64,000 nucleotides of DNA from contig JAEUMY010000008.1 in NCBI GenBank assembly GCA_016791265.1, positions 1 through 64,000 on the forward strand. The letters are read 5' to 3'. The notes beneath the pieces were generated by a model. The model was not told the origin of the DNA, ran no database searches, and worked only from the letters and a program-made list of their open reading frames with translations. Shown piece after piece: positions 24,118 to 32,508 of the stretch (position 1 is the first letter of the stretch; each line of letters begins with the position of its first letter). The stretch comes from Betaproteobacteria bacterium. Lineage in GTDB: Bacteria; Pseudomonadota; Gammaproteobacteria; Burkholderiales; Usitatibacteraceae. The position numbers and the translations under genes are program-made.

Positions 24118-25562
24118 GCGCTGGCCTTGGCGGCACCCGCGCCCAACGCGCGATACAGATCGGCGATGGCCGCGCGCAAGGCCCGCTCGGCCTCGATGCG
24201 ATTGTGCTCGGCCGCGACGAGGCTGCGCTCGTTGTCGATCACATCAAGCTGGCTGGCGATGCCGTTCTCGAAGCGGAGCTTGGCGAGCGCATAGGCTTGC
24301 CTGAGCGACTCCACGCGCCGCGTCTCGGCGACAAACACGTCGCGCGCCGCCGCCTGCGCGCCGACCGCATCCTGCACTTCACGGAACGCGTTGATGACGG
24401 CCGCGCGGTACTGCTCGACGGCGATCTTCTGGCGGACTTCGGCGATCTCCTCTTCGCGCATCAGCCGCCCCGCACCCCACAGGGCCTGGGTGATGTTGCC
24501 AGCGAAATTCCAGGTGCGCGCCGGGCCGCTGAACAAGTCGGACAGTTGCGCGCTTTCGCTGCCGATGGCGCCGGTCAGCGTGATCGATGGAAAGTAAGCG
24601 GCCCGGGCCACACCGATGCGGGCGTTGGCCGCGACGAGGCGTTGCTCCGCCTCACGCAAGTCGGGCCGCGCCAGCAGCAGCTCGGACGGCAGGCCGGCGG
24701 GTGCGGCGAGGTTCAGCGTGGTCGCGTTGGCGCGTTCGCCGTCTCTGCGAATATTCGCATCGACCACTTCGCGCGGCGCGCGGCCCAGCAGCACGGCCAG
24801 TGCGCGCTCCTGCGTGGCGCGATCACGCATCAGCGGCGGAAGCTGCGCCTCGACGGCATCGATCTCGGCACTCCGCTGTTGCAGGTCGAAACGCGAAATC
24901 ATCCCGACCTCGAACTGCTTGGTGAGCAGGCGCAACGCCTCGCGGCCGCGCTCCAGCGTGCGTTGCGTGGCGGCCACGCGCGCGTCCTGCGCGAGAAGGC
25001 CGTAGTGGCCTTGAACGACCTGCGCGACGAGCGTGAGCCTGACCGTGTCGCGCGCCGCCTCCGTCGCGAGGAGTTCAGCCTTCGCGGCTTCAGTGGCGCG
25101 GCGGTACTTGCCCCAGAAGTCCAACTCATACGACACATTGAGCTGGGCGCGATGGCTGGTGGTTTCCAGCGGCATGCCTTCCTGGAATTGACCGCTCTTC
25201 GCGGACGTGCGATTGCGGCCGCGGCCGCCGTCGGCATAGGTGGTCGGGCTCAAGTTGGTGCGCTGCAGGCCCAGTTGCGCCTCGGCCTCGGTCACGCGCG
25301 CGGCCGCCACGGCCAGATCGGTGTTCTTGGCGAGCGCCTCGTCCACCAGCGTGTTGAGCGCGCCGTCGCCGTAGATCGTCCACCACCGAGCGGCGCTCGC
25401 GTTCGCGGCGGCGCCGGCCGGCGCCGCGGGCCAAGCTTGGGGCAGATCGGCGGCGGGGCGCTGGTAGTCCGGCCCCACGGCGCAACCGGCGAGTGCCAGG
25501 CTGGCGAGCAAGGCGGCGAGCGGCCGCGCGCTTATGGCGTCTGGAACGATTCGGTCAAGCAT
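24114..25562 (-). CDS. RND efflux outer-membrane lipoprotein (OprM/NodT family)
   Basis: 482 residues from the ATG at 25562, which overlaps the pump gene stop by 8 bases. The signal peptide ends in the lipobox LALAGC, so the protein is lipidated. Two OEP repeats follow (VGPDYQRP start, AARVTEAEAQLGLQRTNLSP, GLPSELLLARPDLREAEQRLVAANARIGVARAAYFPSI). It forms the trimeric exit duct of the tripartite pump with the two upstream genes. A palindrome copy encodes Ala-Asn-Ile-Arg at about residues 269-272. Confidence 0.94.
   Translation of the reverse strand: MLDRIVPDAISARPLAALLASLALAGCAVGPDYQRPAADLPQAWPAAPAGAAANASAARWWTIYGDGALNTLVDEALAKNTDLAVAAARVTEAEAQLGLQRTNLSPTTYADGGRGRNRTSAKSGQFQEGMPLETTSHRAQLNVSYELDFWGKYRRATEAAKAELLATEAARDTVRLTLVAQVVQGHYGLLAQDARVAATQRTLERGREALRLLTKQFEVGMISRFDLQQRSAEIDAVEAQLPPLMRDRATQERALAVLLGRAPREVVDANIRRDGERANATTLNLAAPAGLPSELLLARPDLREAEQRLVAANARIGVARAAYFPSITLTGAIGSESAQLSDLFSGPARTWNFAGNITQALWGAGRLMREEEIAEVRQKIAVEQYRAAVINAFREVQDAVGAQAAARDVFVAETRRVESLRQAYALAKLRFENGIASQLDVIDNERSLVAAEHNRIEAERALRAAIADLYRALGAGAAKASA
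24747..24758. repeat. GCGAATATTCGC palindrome copy
   Basis: Exact copy in the outer-membrane lipoprotein gene, read as Ala-Asn-Ile-Arg on the minus strand; symmetric over 14 bp. Confidence 0.95.
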
Positions 25563-28500
25563 GAGTGCCTCCTTGGGCTCTCTCGGGATGGGAATGGGTT
25601 TGGTGCGCCTCGGCGCGGATGGCGTCCGCGGACTTGTCCTCGCGAATGCGCCACTCGGCGATGATCTTGTAGAAGAGCGGCACGAAGAATATCGCAAGGA
25701 AGGTCGCTGCGAGCATGCCGCCCATGACGCCGGTACCCACCGAGTGGCGCGCACCGGCGCCCGCGCCGGACGAAAACGCCAGCGGCATGACACCGAGAAT
25801 GAACGCCATCGAGGTCATGAGAATCGGGCGGAAGCGGAGCCGCGCGGCTTCCAGCGCGGCGGCGGAGGCGGACATGCCCTCGGCGGACTTGTACACCGCG
25901 AACTCCACGATCAGGATGGCGTTCTTGGCCGCGAGCCCCAGCAGCGTCACCAGACCGATTTGGAAGTACACATCGCTAGTAAGTCGATCAACTTGAGGCA
26001 GGTAGCTCGCTAGCGCAGGAAACTGCCCGCTCGCGCTTGCGGTGATCGTGGCTGCCGTGTTCTTTATCCAAATTGCCGCAAGCGCACCGAACACGCCAAA
26101 CGGCATGGCGAGCAAGACCGACAGCGGCAGCGACCATTTCTCGTACTGCGCGGCGAGAATCAGGAACGCCATCAACGCCGCCAGTGCGAGCGCGATGCCT
26201 GACGTGCCGGACGAACGCTTTTCCTGGAACGAGGAGCCCGTCCAGTCGTAGCTCATGTCGGCGGGCAGCACCTGCGCCGCGATGCGTTCCATTTCCGCGA
26301 TGGCTTCTCCCGACGAGTGTCCGGGCGCGGCCTGACCGAGCAGCTTCACCGCCGGCAGATTGTTGTAGCGGTCCAGCGTGTCGGGGCCGGCGGAGTATTC
26401 GACCTTGGCGAAGGCCGACACCGGCACCATCGCGCCGCGATCGCTCCTCACGAATATTCGCGATATGTCTTCGGGACGCTTGCGGTACTGGCTGTCGGCC
26501 GACAGCAGCACCTGCCAGGCGCGGCCGTACTTGTTGAAGTCGTTGACGTAGTAGGTGCCCAGGGTGGCGGCCAGCGTGTTGAACGCGCTGTCCAGCGGAA
26601 TGCCGAGCGCCTTGGCCTTCTCGCGGTCGACATTGACCTTCAGTTGCGGCGAGGCGGGTTTCCACAGGGTCTGCACGCCGGCCAGCACCTTGCTTTGGCT
26701 CGACGCGCCCATGATGCCGTACATCGCCTCGGCCAACCTGGCGGCGCCGCCTTCTCCGCGATTCTGGATGTAGACCTCGAAGCCGGCCGTGTTGCCGAGG
26801 CCGAAAATCGGCGGCGGGGCGAACGCCAGCACCAGCGCCTCCTTGATGCCGCCGGTTTTCATGAAGAATTCGCCGACCAGTTCGTTGACGCCGACCGTGC
26901 GCTCGTCCCAGTGCTTCTGGGTGACGAAGATGGTGGCCGCGCTGTTCTTGTAGCCGCCGCCAAGAAAGTCGAAGCCGGTGAACGCCACCACATGTTCATT
27001 CGCCGGATTGGACTGGATCGCGGCCAGCACCTCGCTCATGACCTTGTCGGTGCGCTCCAGCGACGATCCCTCCGGCAAGAACACGGCGGCGATGTAGTAG
27101 CCCTGGTCTTCGTCCGGCACCAGCGAGCCGGGCGTGAACTTCCACAAGCCGGCGGTGATGACGACCATGCCGAGGAAGAGCGCCAGCCCCAGTGCGCCGC
27201 GCTTGATCATCCACAGCACGCCGTCCGTGTAGCGCCGGGTGACGCGGTGGAACCAGTCGTTGAACCACACGAAGAAGCGGGCCGGCGTGCGCGCCTGGCC
27301 CTTCAGCACCACCACGCACAGCGCCGGTGTCATGGTGAGCGCAACCACGCCCGAGATGACGACGGCGATCGAAATCGTGACCGCGAACTGGCGGTACAGC
27401 TCGCCGGTGAGGCCACCCAAGAAGGCGATGGGAACAAACACGGACACCAGCACCAGTACGATGGCGATGACCGGCCCGGTGACCTCCTTCATGGCCTTGA
27501 TGGCGGCGTCGCGCGCGTTCAGGCCTTCCTCGTGCATGATGCGCTCGACGTTTTCCAGCACCACGATGGCGTCGTCGACCACGATGCCGATGGAGAGCAC
27601 CATGCCAAAGAGGGTGAGCGTGTTGATGGAATAGCCCAGCGCCATGAGCCCGGCGAAGGTGCCGATGAGCGACACCGGCACGGCCGCGAACGGAATCAAC
27701 GTGGCGCGCCAGTTCTGCAGGAAGAGAAACACGACCAGGAACACCAGCGCCATCGCTTCGGCCAGCGTCTTCACCACCTCGCGAATCGAGACCTTCACGA
27801 AGCGCGTGGTGTCGTAGGGCACGGAGTAGTCCAGGCCCGCCGGAAATTTGGACTTCAGTCTGGTCATCGTGGCGTTGACTTCGTCCGCCACGGCGAGCGC
27901 GTTGGCGCCGGGTTGGAGGAAGATGCCGATGAGCGTGGCCGGTTTGCCGTTCACGCGACCGATGAAGTCATAGTCCTTGGCGCCAAGCTCGACCCGTGCG
28001 ATGTCCTTCAACCGCAGCGCGGAGCCGTCGGTGTTGGCGCGCACGATGACATTCTCGAATTCCTCGGCCGTGGAGAGCCGGCCCTTGGTGGTGACCGAAT
28101 AGACCAGCTCCTGGCCGCCACCCGTGGGCGACTGTCCGATCTTTCCCGCGGCGAACTGCGCGTTCTGCTCATTCAGCGCGCGCGTCACATCATCAACCGT
28201 CACGCGCAGTTGGGTCATGCGGTCGGGCTTCAGCCAGATGCGCATGGCGTAGTCCTTGGCGCCGAAAATCTGCACCGAGGTCGTGCCGGGGATGCGCTTG
28301 ATGTTGTCCAGCACGTTGAGCGTCACGTAGTTGGACGTGTACAGATCGTTGAAGCGGCCGTCGGGAGAATAGAACGCCAGCACCTGCAGGAAGGCTGACG
28401 AGCCTTTCTCGACAGTCACGCCCTGGCGGCGGACTTCCTGCGGCAGTTTGGCCTCGACCTGCTTCACGCGGTTGTTGATGTTCTGCGCGGCCTTGTCCGG

Positions 28501-28800
28501 ATCGGTGCCGATCTCAAAGGTCACCTGAATGGTGACCGTGCCATTCGAGGTCGACGTGGAGGCCATGTACATCAGGCCTTCGATGCCGGTCAGCGCGTTT
28601 TCGATGGGCGCCGCCACCGTTTGCTCGATGACCTCGGCCGATGCGCCGGGATACACGGCGATGACTTGAACGACAGGCGGTGAAATTTCCGGATATTGCG
28701 CGATGGGGAGCGAGCGCATTGACGCCAGACCCGCGATCACGATGAAAATCGAGATCACGAAGGCGAAGATGGGCCGGTCGATGAAGAAGCGGGAGAACAT
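25555..28800 (-). CDS. RND multidrug efflux pump, AcrB/MexB (HAE1) family
   Basis: 1081 residues, inner-membrane proton-driven exporter. The N-terminus MFSRFFIDRPIFA, the proton-relay Asp pair in GIVVDDAIVV near residue 407, the TM10 Lys in LAAKNAILIVEF and GTGVMGGM near the end are all intact. It is longer than AcrB because about 25 extra residues (NTAATITASASGQFP...) are inserted between TM9 and TM10. That loop is periplasmic in AcrB topology. The frame stays open through the insertion. It sits between adaptor and outer-membrane genes in one operon. A one-mismatch palindrome copy is read as Arg-Ile-Phe. Confidence 0.96.
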   Translation of the reverse strand: MFSRFFIDRPIFAFVISIFIVIAGLASMRSLPIAQYPEISPPVVQVIAVYPGASAEVIEQTVAAPIENALTGIEGLMYMASTSTSNGTVTIQVTFEIGTDPDKAAQNINNRVKQVEAKLPQEVRRQGVTVEKGSSAFLQVLAFYSPDGRFNDLYTSNYVTLNVLDNIKRIPGTTSVQIFGAKDYAMRIWLKPDRMTQLRVTVDDVTRALNEQNAQFAAGKIGQSPTGGGQELVYSVTTKGRLSTAEEFENVIVRANTDGSALRLKDIARVELGAKDYDFIGRVNGKPATLIGIFLQPGANALAVADEVNATMTRLKSKFPAGLDYSVPYDTTRFVKVSIREVVKTLAEAMALVFLVVFLFLQNWRATLIPFAAVPVSLIGTFAGLMALGYSINTLTLFGMVLSIGIVVDDAIVVLENVERIMHEEGLNARDAAIKAMKEVTGPVIAIVLVLVSVFVPIAFLGGLTGELYRQFAVTISIAVVISGVVALTMTPALCVVVLKGQARTPARFFVWFNDWFHRVTRRYTDGVLWMIKRGALGLALFLGMVVITAGLWKFTPGSLVPDEDQGYYIAAVFLPEGSSLERTDKVMSEVLAAIQSNPANEHVVAFTGFDFLGGGYKNSAATIFVTQKHWDERTVGVNELVGEFFMKTGGIKEALVLAFAPPPIFGLGNTAGFEVYIQNRGEGGAARLAEAMYGIMGASSQSKVLAGVQTLWKPASPQLKVNVDREKAKALGIPLDSAFNTLAATLGTYYVNDFNKYGRAWQVLLSADSQYRKRPEDISRIFVRSDRGAMVPVSAFAKVEYSAGPDTLDRYNNLPAVKLLGQAAPGHSSGEAIAEMERIAAQVLPADMSYDWTGSSFQEKRSSGTSGIALALAALMAFLILAAQYEKWSLPLSVLLAMPFGVFGALAAIWIKNTAATITASASGQFPALASYLPQVDRLTSDVYFQIGLVTLLGLAAKNAILIVEFAVYKSAEGMSASAAALEAARLRFRPILMTSMAFILGVMPLAFSSGAGAGARHSVGTGVMGGMLAATFLAIFFVPLFYKIIAEWRIREDKSADAIRAEAHQTHSHPERAQGGTHA
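26450..26461. repeat. Iterated palindrome, one-mismatch copy
   Basis: Reads ACGAATATTCGC, with the inner 10-bp palindrome intact. It lies in the pump gene and is read as Arg-Ile-Phe on the minus strand. Confidence 0.6.
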
Positions 28801-28818
28801 TTGAAGGATCCTTTCCGC

Positions 28819-30201
28819 TTACTTCTTGGCAGCCGGCGCGTCGCCCGGTTTGGCATCGGGTTTCGCCGGCGGCGCGACGCTCGATGCTCCGGGCTGTTGC
28901 GCGGCCTTCGCGGTCTCTTCCGGCGACATCGGGGCGATGGGTTGGCCGGGTGCGAATATTCGCGCCATGCCGTCGATGATCACGGGGTCGCCGACATTGA
29001 GACCCTGGCGGATCACCCAGCCGTTCCGGTCCTTGCCGTCCAGTGAAATCCACTCGCCCGGCACCACGGGACGCGGTTCGGCGGCGGGCTTGCCGTCCTG
29101 GCCTTTGCCGGCGACATAGACGAACTTTCCCATCGGCCCATCCAGCACCGCGCGCTGCGGCACGACGATGGCGTTGGGGCGCGTCGCGCCGGTCAGCACG
29201 ACACGCACGAACTGCCCGGGGGTGAGCGCTCCGCCGGGATTTGCGACCGTCGCACGGGCGGCATACGCGCCCGTGTTGGCATCGGCCTTGTAGTCGGTGA
29301 AATCGAGCGCGCCCGACTGCGGGAGCGGACGGCCTTCAGATGTTCTGAGCTTGACGCCATAGCCGCCCTTGGCCAGCCGGATGCCACCTGCGGCGATTTC
29401 CGCGTCGCGCTCGGACTTTTCCTTTTCGGCGATGGCGAAATTGACGTGCAGGGGATCGGTCTGGGCGAGGGTGGCGAGGAGGCTGTCGCCGCCGCTCGCA
29501 TTGGCGAGCGCGCCTTCGACTTTCAATGCGCGCCCGACCACCCCGGCAAGGGGCGCGGTGATGTTCGTGTAGCCGAGATCGACGCGCGCCGCCGCGAGCC
29601 GCGCTTGGGCTTCCTTCACCTGGGCGCGCGCGATGTCGAGCGCGGACTGGGCCTGATCCCATTCGCGTTGGCTGACGGCCTTCACCTCGATGAGCGGCTG
29701 CAATCGCGAATATTCGCGTTCCGCCTGCTTGGCGCTGGCTTCCGCGCTTGCGAGGGCTGCCTCGGCCTGGGCGGCGGCAGCGGCGTATGGCGCCGCGTCG
29801 AGTCGGAAGAGGGGCTGCCCCGCCCTCACCACCTTGCCTTCGTCGTAAAGTCGCTTTTCGACAATGCCGTTGACCCGCGCTCGGATTTCAACTTCGCGGG
29901 AACCCGCAGTCTGCGCGACATACTCGAATTCCAAAGGCACCTCGCGGGCAACGGCGGGCTGCACCACCACTTGCGCGGGCGGCATGCCCTGGAAACCGCC
30001 CTGCGGCGCCTGGCCGCAGGCGGCGAGGCCGATCGCGATGAGCGTGGCAAGCGCCGCCGTGCTCGCGAGTTTGTGATGCGTGCGTGCAATGCGCGGCGTG
30101 GTTAGCACGTCATCAATGCACCCGAGAGGCGCTGAAAGTGAAGGCGGGAGAGACGGCAATCGCGGCGACTGCGGTGACGAATGAGGTGTGCGGCGTGCCA
30201 T
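28819..30201 (-). CDS. RND periplasmic adaptor lipoprotein (AcrA/MexA family)
   Basis: 460 residues from the ATG. A GTG at 30108 would give a more normal lipoprotein start, since the signal segment (STAALATLIAIGLAAC) otherwise begins about 45 residues in. It carries a lipobox Cys, a biotinyl-lipoyl-like domain (VEIRARVNGIVEKRLYDEGKVVRAGQPLFRLD), a helical hairpin, and a beta-barrel region (YTNITAPLAGVVGRALKVEGALA). The C-terminus is Pro/Ala/Lys-rich. It joins the pump to the outer-membrane duct. Two palindrome copies lie in this gene in different frames (Arg-Ile-Phe and Glu-Tyr-Ser). Confidence 0.93.
   Translation of the reverse strand: MARRTPHSSPQSPRLPSLPPSLSAPLGCIDDVLTTPRIARTHHKLASTAALATLIAIGLAACGQAPQGGFQGMPPAQVVVQPAVAREVPLEFEYVAQTAGSREVEIRARVNGIVEKRLYDEGKVVRAGQPLFRLDAAPYAAAAAQAEAALASAEASAKQAEREYSRLQPLIEVKAVSQREWDQAQSALDIARAQVKEAQARLAAARVDLGYTNITAPLAGVVGRALKVEGALANASGGDSLLATLAQTDPLHVNFAIAEKEKSERDAEIAAGGIRLAKGGYGVKLRTSEGRPLPQSGALDFTDYKADANTGAYAARATVANPGGALTPGQFVRVVLTGATRPNAIVVPQRAVLDGPMGKFVYVAGKGQDGKPAAEPRPVVPGEWISLDGKDRNGWVIRQGLNVGDPVIIDGMARIFAPGQPIAPMSPEETAKAAQQPGASSVAPPAKPDAKPGDAPAAKK
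28952..28963. repeat. GCGAATATTCGC palindrome copy
   Basis: Exact copy near the 3' end of the adaptor gene, read as Arg-Ile-Phe on the minus strand. Confidence 0.95.
29706..29717. repeat. GCGAATATTCGC palindrome copy
   Basis: Exact copy in the helical-hairpin part of the adaptor gene, read as Glu-Tyr-Ser on the minus strand; symmetric over 14 bp. Confidence 0.95.
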
Positions 30202-30238
30202 GGCGTGAGCCTTTCAGGAGTTTTGTCGGCGTAGTTGT

Positions 30239-30252
30239 TTGATCGGGATCAA
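30239..30252. promoter_or_regulatory. FNR/CRP-family box
   Basis: TTGATCGGGATCAA matches the FNR consensus TTGAT-N4-ATCAA at all ten fixed bases. It lies in the divergent efflux/repressor intergenic region, suggesting oxygen- or NO-linked control of one of the two promoters. Confidence 0.5.
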
Positions 30253-30310
30253 GCGATTTGCGCTTCAAGCCGCCGTTGGGGCTTGAGTCTTCGAGGTTTG
30301 GCGCGTATCA

Positions 30311-30334
30311 TACATACATACGTGAATGTATGTA
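30311..30334. promoter_or_regulatory. AcrR-type operator
   Basis: Arms TACATACAT and ATGTATGTA separated by ACGTGA. This is nearly the same 24-bp arrangement as the known E. coli acrAB operator, which has TTGTGA-type centre bases. It is placed between the divergent pump operon and the TetR-family gene, as expected for the repressor's own site. Confidence 0.88.
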
Positions 30335-30422
30335 AAGTGGCAAACATTAGAAACCTGCAAGACACCGTCGGCGAGGTGGGCCAAGCCCGCGTCGGGAGCA
30401 GGACGCGATCGAGGGGACAGAG

Positions 30423-31136
30423 ATGGTCAGGAGAACGAAGGAAGAAGCGCTTGAGACCCGCAACGAGTTGCTCGACGCGGCCGAGCGCGTGTTCAACGAG
30501 AAGGGTGTGTCACGGACATCGCTCGCCGACATCGCCGAGGCCGCCGGTCTCACTCGCGGCGCCATCTATTGGCACTTCAGGAACAAGGCTGATCTCTTCG
30601 ACGCGATGATGGAGCGGGTCACGCTGCCCCTGGAAAATCTGGTCGCCCAGTCAGGGGACAGTGAACTGGAGGACCCGCTGGGCCATGTGCGGGCCTGCGC
30701 AGTGGGCGTGCTCCGCCAGACTGCGCGGGACGCGAGGATGCAGCGCGTGTTCGAGATCGTCACTCACAAGTGCGAGTACGTGGACGACATGGTGGCGCTG
30801 AAAGAGCGTCATCTGGAGAGCCGCTCGGCCTGCCTCGAACAGATTGAGGCGGGATTCCGGCACGCGGCTGCCCGTGGTCAGGTCGCAGCCGGTACGGACG
30901 GCCGGCGCGCGGCCATCGGCTTGCACGCGCTCATCGATGGATTGATCGACAACTGGCTACTCGACCCGGCCTATTTCGATCTGGGCGCCGAGGCCGACCG
31001 CATGATCGATATCTATCTGGCGGGTTTGGGGGCGGGTGCCGAAGGGGGGCAGGCTGCCCGCAAGCCGGTCAAGGCGAGGACGAGCGTGCGGGTCCAAGCG
31101 GCGGTGCGCGCAACGACACCGCGAAAATCACGCTGA
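30423..31136 (+). CDS. acrR: TetR-family efflux repressor, AcrR-like
   Basis: 237 residues. The N-terminal helix-turn-helix (RTKEEALETRNELLDAA, LADIAEAAGLTRGAIYWHFRNKADLF) is of AcrR/TtgR type, and the ligand-binding helices follow. The C-terminus has a Lys/Arg-rich extension of about 35 residues beyond the normal family end. It is divergent from the pump operon and has an AcrR-like operator in front of it, so autorepression and repression of the pump are likely. Confidence 0.93.
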   Translation: MVRRTKEEALETRNELLDAAERVFNEKGVSRTSLADIAEAAGLTRGAIYWHFRNKADLFDAMMERVTLPLENLVAQSGDSELEDPLGHVRACAVGVLRQTARDARMQRVFEIVTHKCEYVDDMVALKERHLESRSACLEQIEAGFRHAAARGQVAAGTDGRRAAIGLHALIDGLIDNWLLDPAYFDLGAEADRMIDIYLAGLGAGAEGGQAARKPVKARTSVRVQAAVRATTPRKSR

Positions 31137-31180
31137 TTGTCTGGTTGGCCGGCACCGTCGGCCGATCACGCAAGGTACTG

Positions 31181-32494
31181 TCAGCGGTGCAGCAGCAAAA
31201 CGAGAATCAGCACAATCGCGGCCAAAGACAGGCCGCCCAGCATGGCCAGTGGCAGCCACGCAGGCGGGCCTGAGCGCGCCTCGAGCTTGATGGTGGCCGT
31301 GTCATCCGCGCTCGCCGCGACCGGCGCTGTCCTGACCGGCGCCGCCGGTTGCGGTGCCGCCTTTGCCACTGTCGGTGCCGGCGCATCGATGGGTTGCGCC
31401 TCGATCTTCCCCTTGTATGCCCGGAGCTTCTGAGTCTCGCTGATGAACTCTTTGAAGTCCTCGGTCTGCTGGGTGAGCGCGGCGAGGCGCATGGTGGCCT
31501 CGAAGGAGTCGAACTTGCGATCCAGTTTCAGCGGCGCGCTTTCCTGGGTGGTGCTGCCCTTCGCGAGCCGTGCCGGAGAAACATCCGACACCGCCGATCG
31601 CGGAGCAGGTGCGGCGCCCGCCTTTGTCAGCACCGAGCCGGAGACCGGGGAGGCCAGCATGCGCTTCACCTCGCGCAAGTCCGCGCAGAAGTCGCGCATG
31701 GATTGATAGCGATCATCCAGCTGTTTGGCCAGCGCCTTGGCCACGATCAGGTCCAGCATGGTCTGGATGCCGGGGTTGAGCGTGGATGGTGGCACCGGAT
31801 TGGTGTTCACCGTGGCATACATGATCGCGTTAACGTTGTCGCCGTCGAAAGGGGCGATGCCGGTCAACGTCTCGTACAGGACAACGCCCAGAGAGAAGAT
31901 GTCGGAGCGATGGTCGATGGTCTTGCCGATCACCTGTTCCGGCGACATGTATCGTGGGCTGCCCAGGATCATGCCAGTCATGGTCTTGACCGCCGATGCC
32001 GGCATGCGCGCAATGCCAAAGTCCGTGAGCTTTGCCATCACCCCGTTCGGCACCTTCACCACCATGATGTTGGAGGGCTTGATGTCGCGATGAATGATCT
32101 CGCGCTCGTGCGCGAAGGCGAGCGCATCGGCGACCTGGGCGATCAGTTCGACCGTGGTCTCCACGTCCGGCTTCTCGCCAGCGGCGAGGAGATCCTTCAA
32201 CTCATTGCCATCCAGGAACTCCATGGCCATGTATGCCAAATCGGCATTGCGGCCCACGTCGTAAATGGTGACGATGTTGGGATGATTAAGCCGACCCGCC
32301 GCTTTGATCTCCTGCTGGAATCGCGCTTCGTACTCGGCCAGATCTTCCTTGGACAATGAGAGATTGACCGTCTTGATGGCCACGATGCGGTCGATGACGG
32401 GATCGACCGCCTTGTAGACGATGCCCATCGCACCGCGTCCGACGATGTCCAGAATCTTGTACCGCCCGAGAACCTCGAGTTTGCTGTCCGACAT
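31181..32494 (-). CDS. Ser/Thr protein kinase, Hanks type, membrane anchored
   Basis: 437 residues from MSDSKLEVLG, with GGAG upstream. The kinase domain has GRGAMGIVYKA, ATP-binding Lys41, HRDIKPSN with catalytic Asp137, DFG Asp158 and GSPRYMSPEQ, all intact. A Pro/Ala linker follows and a C-terminal membrane span (about 410-435, WLPLAMLGGLSLAAIVLILVLLL). There is no extracellular sensor after the span. It is the third gene of a minus-strand cassette behind a cyclase and a TssQ-like lipoprotein, pointing to a shared signalling task, perhaps type VI secretion control. Confidence 0.94.
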   Translation of the reverse strand: MSDSKLEVLGRYKILDIVGRGAMGIVYKAVDPVIDRIVAIKTVNLSLSKEDLAEYEARFQQEIKAAGRLNHPNIVTIYDVGRNADLAYMAMEFLDGNELKDLLAAGEKPDVETTVELIAQVADALAFAHEREIIHRDIKPSNIMVVKVPNGVMAKLTDFGIARMPASAVKTMTGMILGSPRYMSPEQVIGKTIDHRSDIFSLGVVLYETLTGIAPFDGDNVNAIMYATVNTNPVPPSTLNPGIQTMLDLIVAKALAKQLDDRYQSMRDFCADLREVKRMLASPVSGSVLTKAGAAPAPRSAVSDVSPARLAKGSTTQESAPLKLDRKFDSFEATMRLAALTQQTEDFKEFISETQKLRAYKGKIEAQPIDAPAPTVAKAAPQPAAPVRTAPVAASADDTATIKLEARSGPPAWLPLAMLGGLSLAAIVLILVLLLHR

Positions 32495-32508
32495 GATCTC
32501 CGGCGGTC

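Noticed and set aside
24204..25664. Long open frame on the plus strand through the outer-membrane lipoprotein gene
   Set aside because: Antisense shadow caused by high GC. The minus strand has a clear OprM-family protein with a lipobox.
26430..26445. HIP1 octamer GCGATCGC as the iterated word
   Set aside because: Only a few scattered occurrences were noticed, as GC-rich sequence would give; the iterated word is GCGAATATTCGC.
26317..28398. 693-codon plus-strand open frame inside the RND pump gene
   Set aside because: The composition is His/Arg/Gln-rich nonsense and no domain is seen; the real pump is on the other strand.
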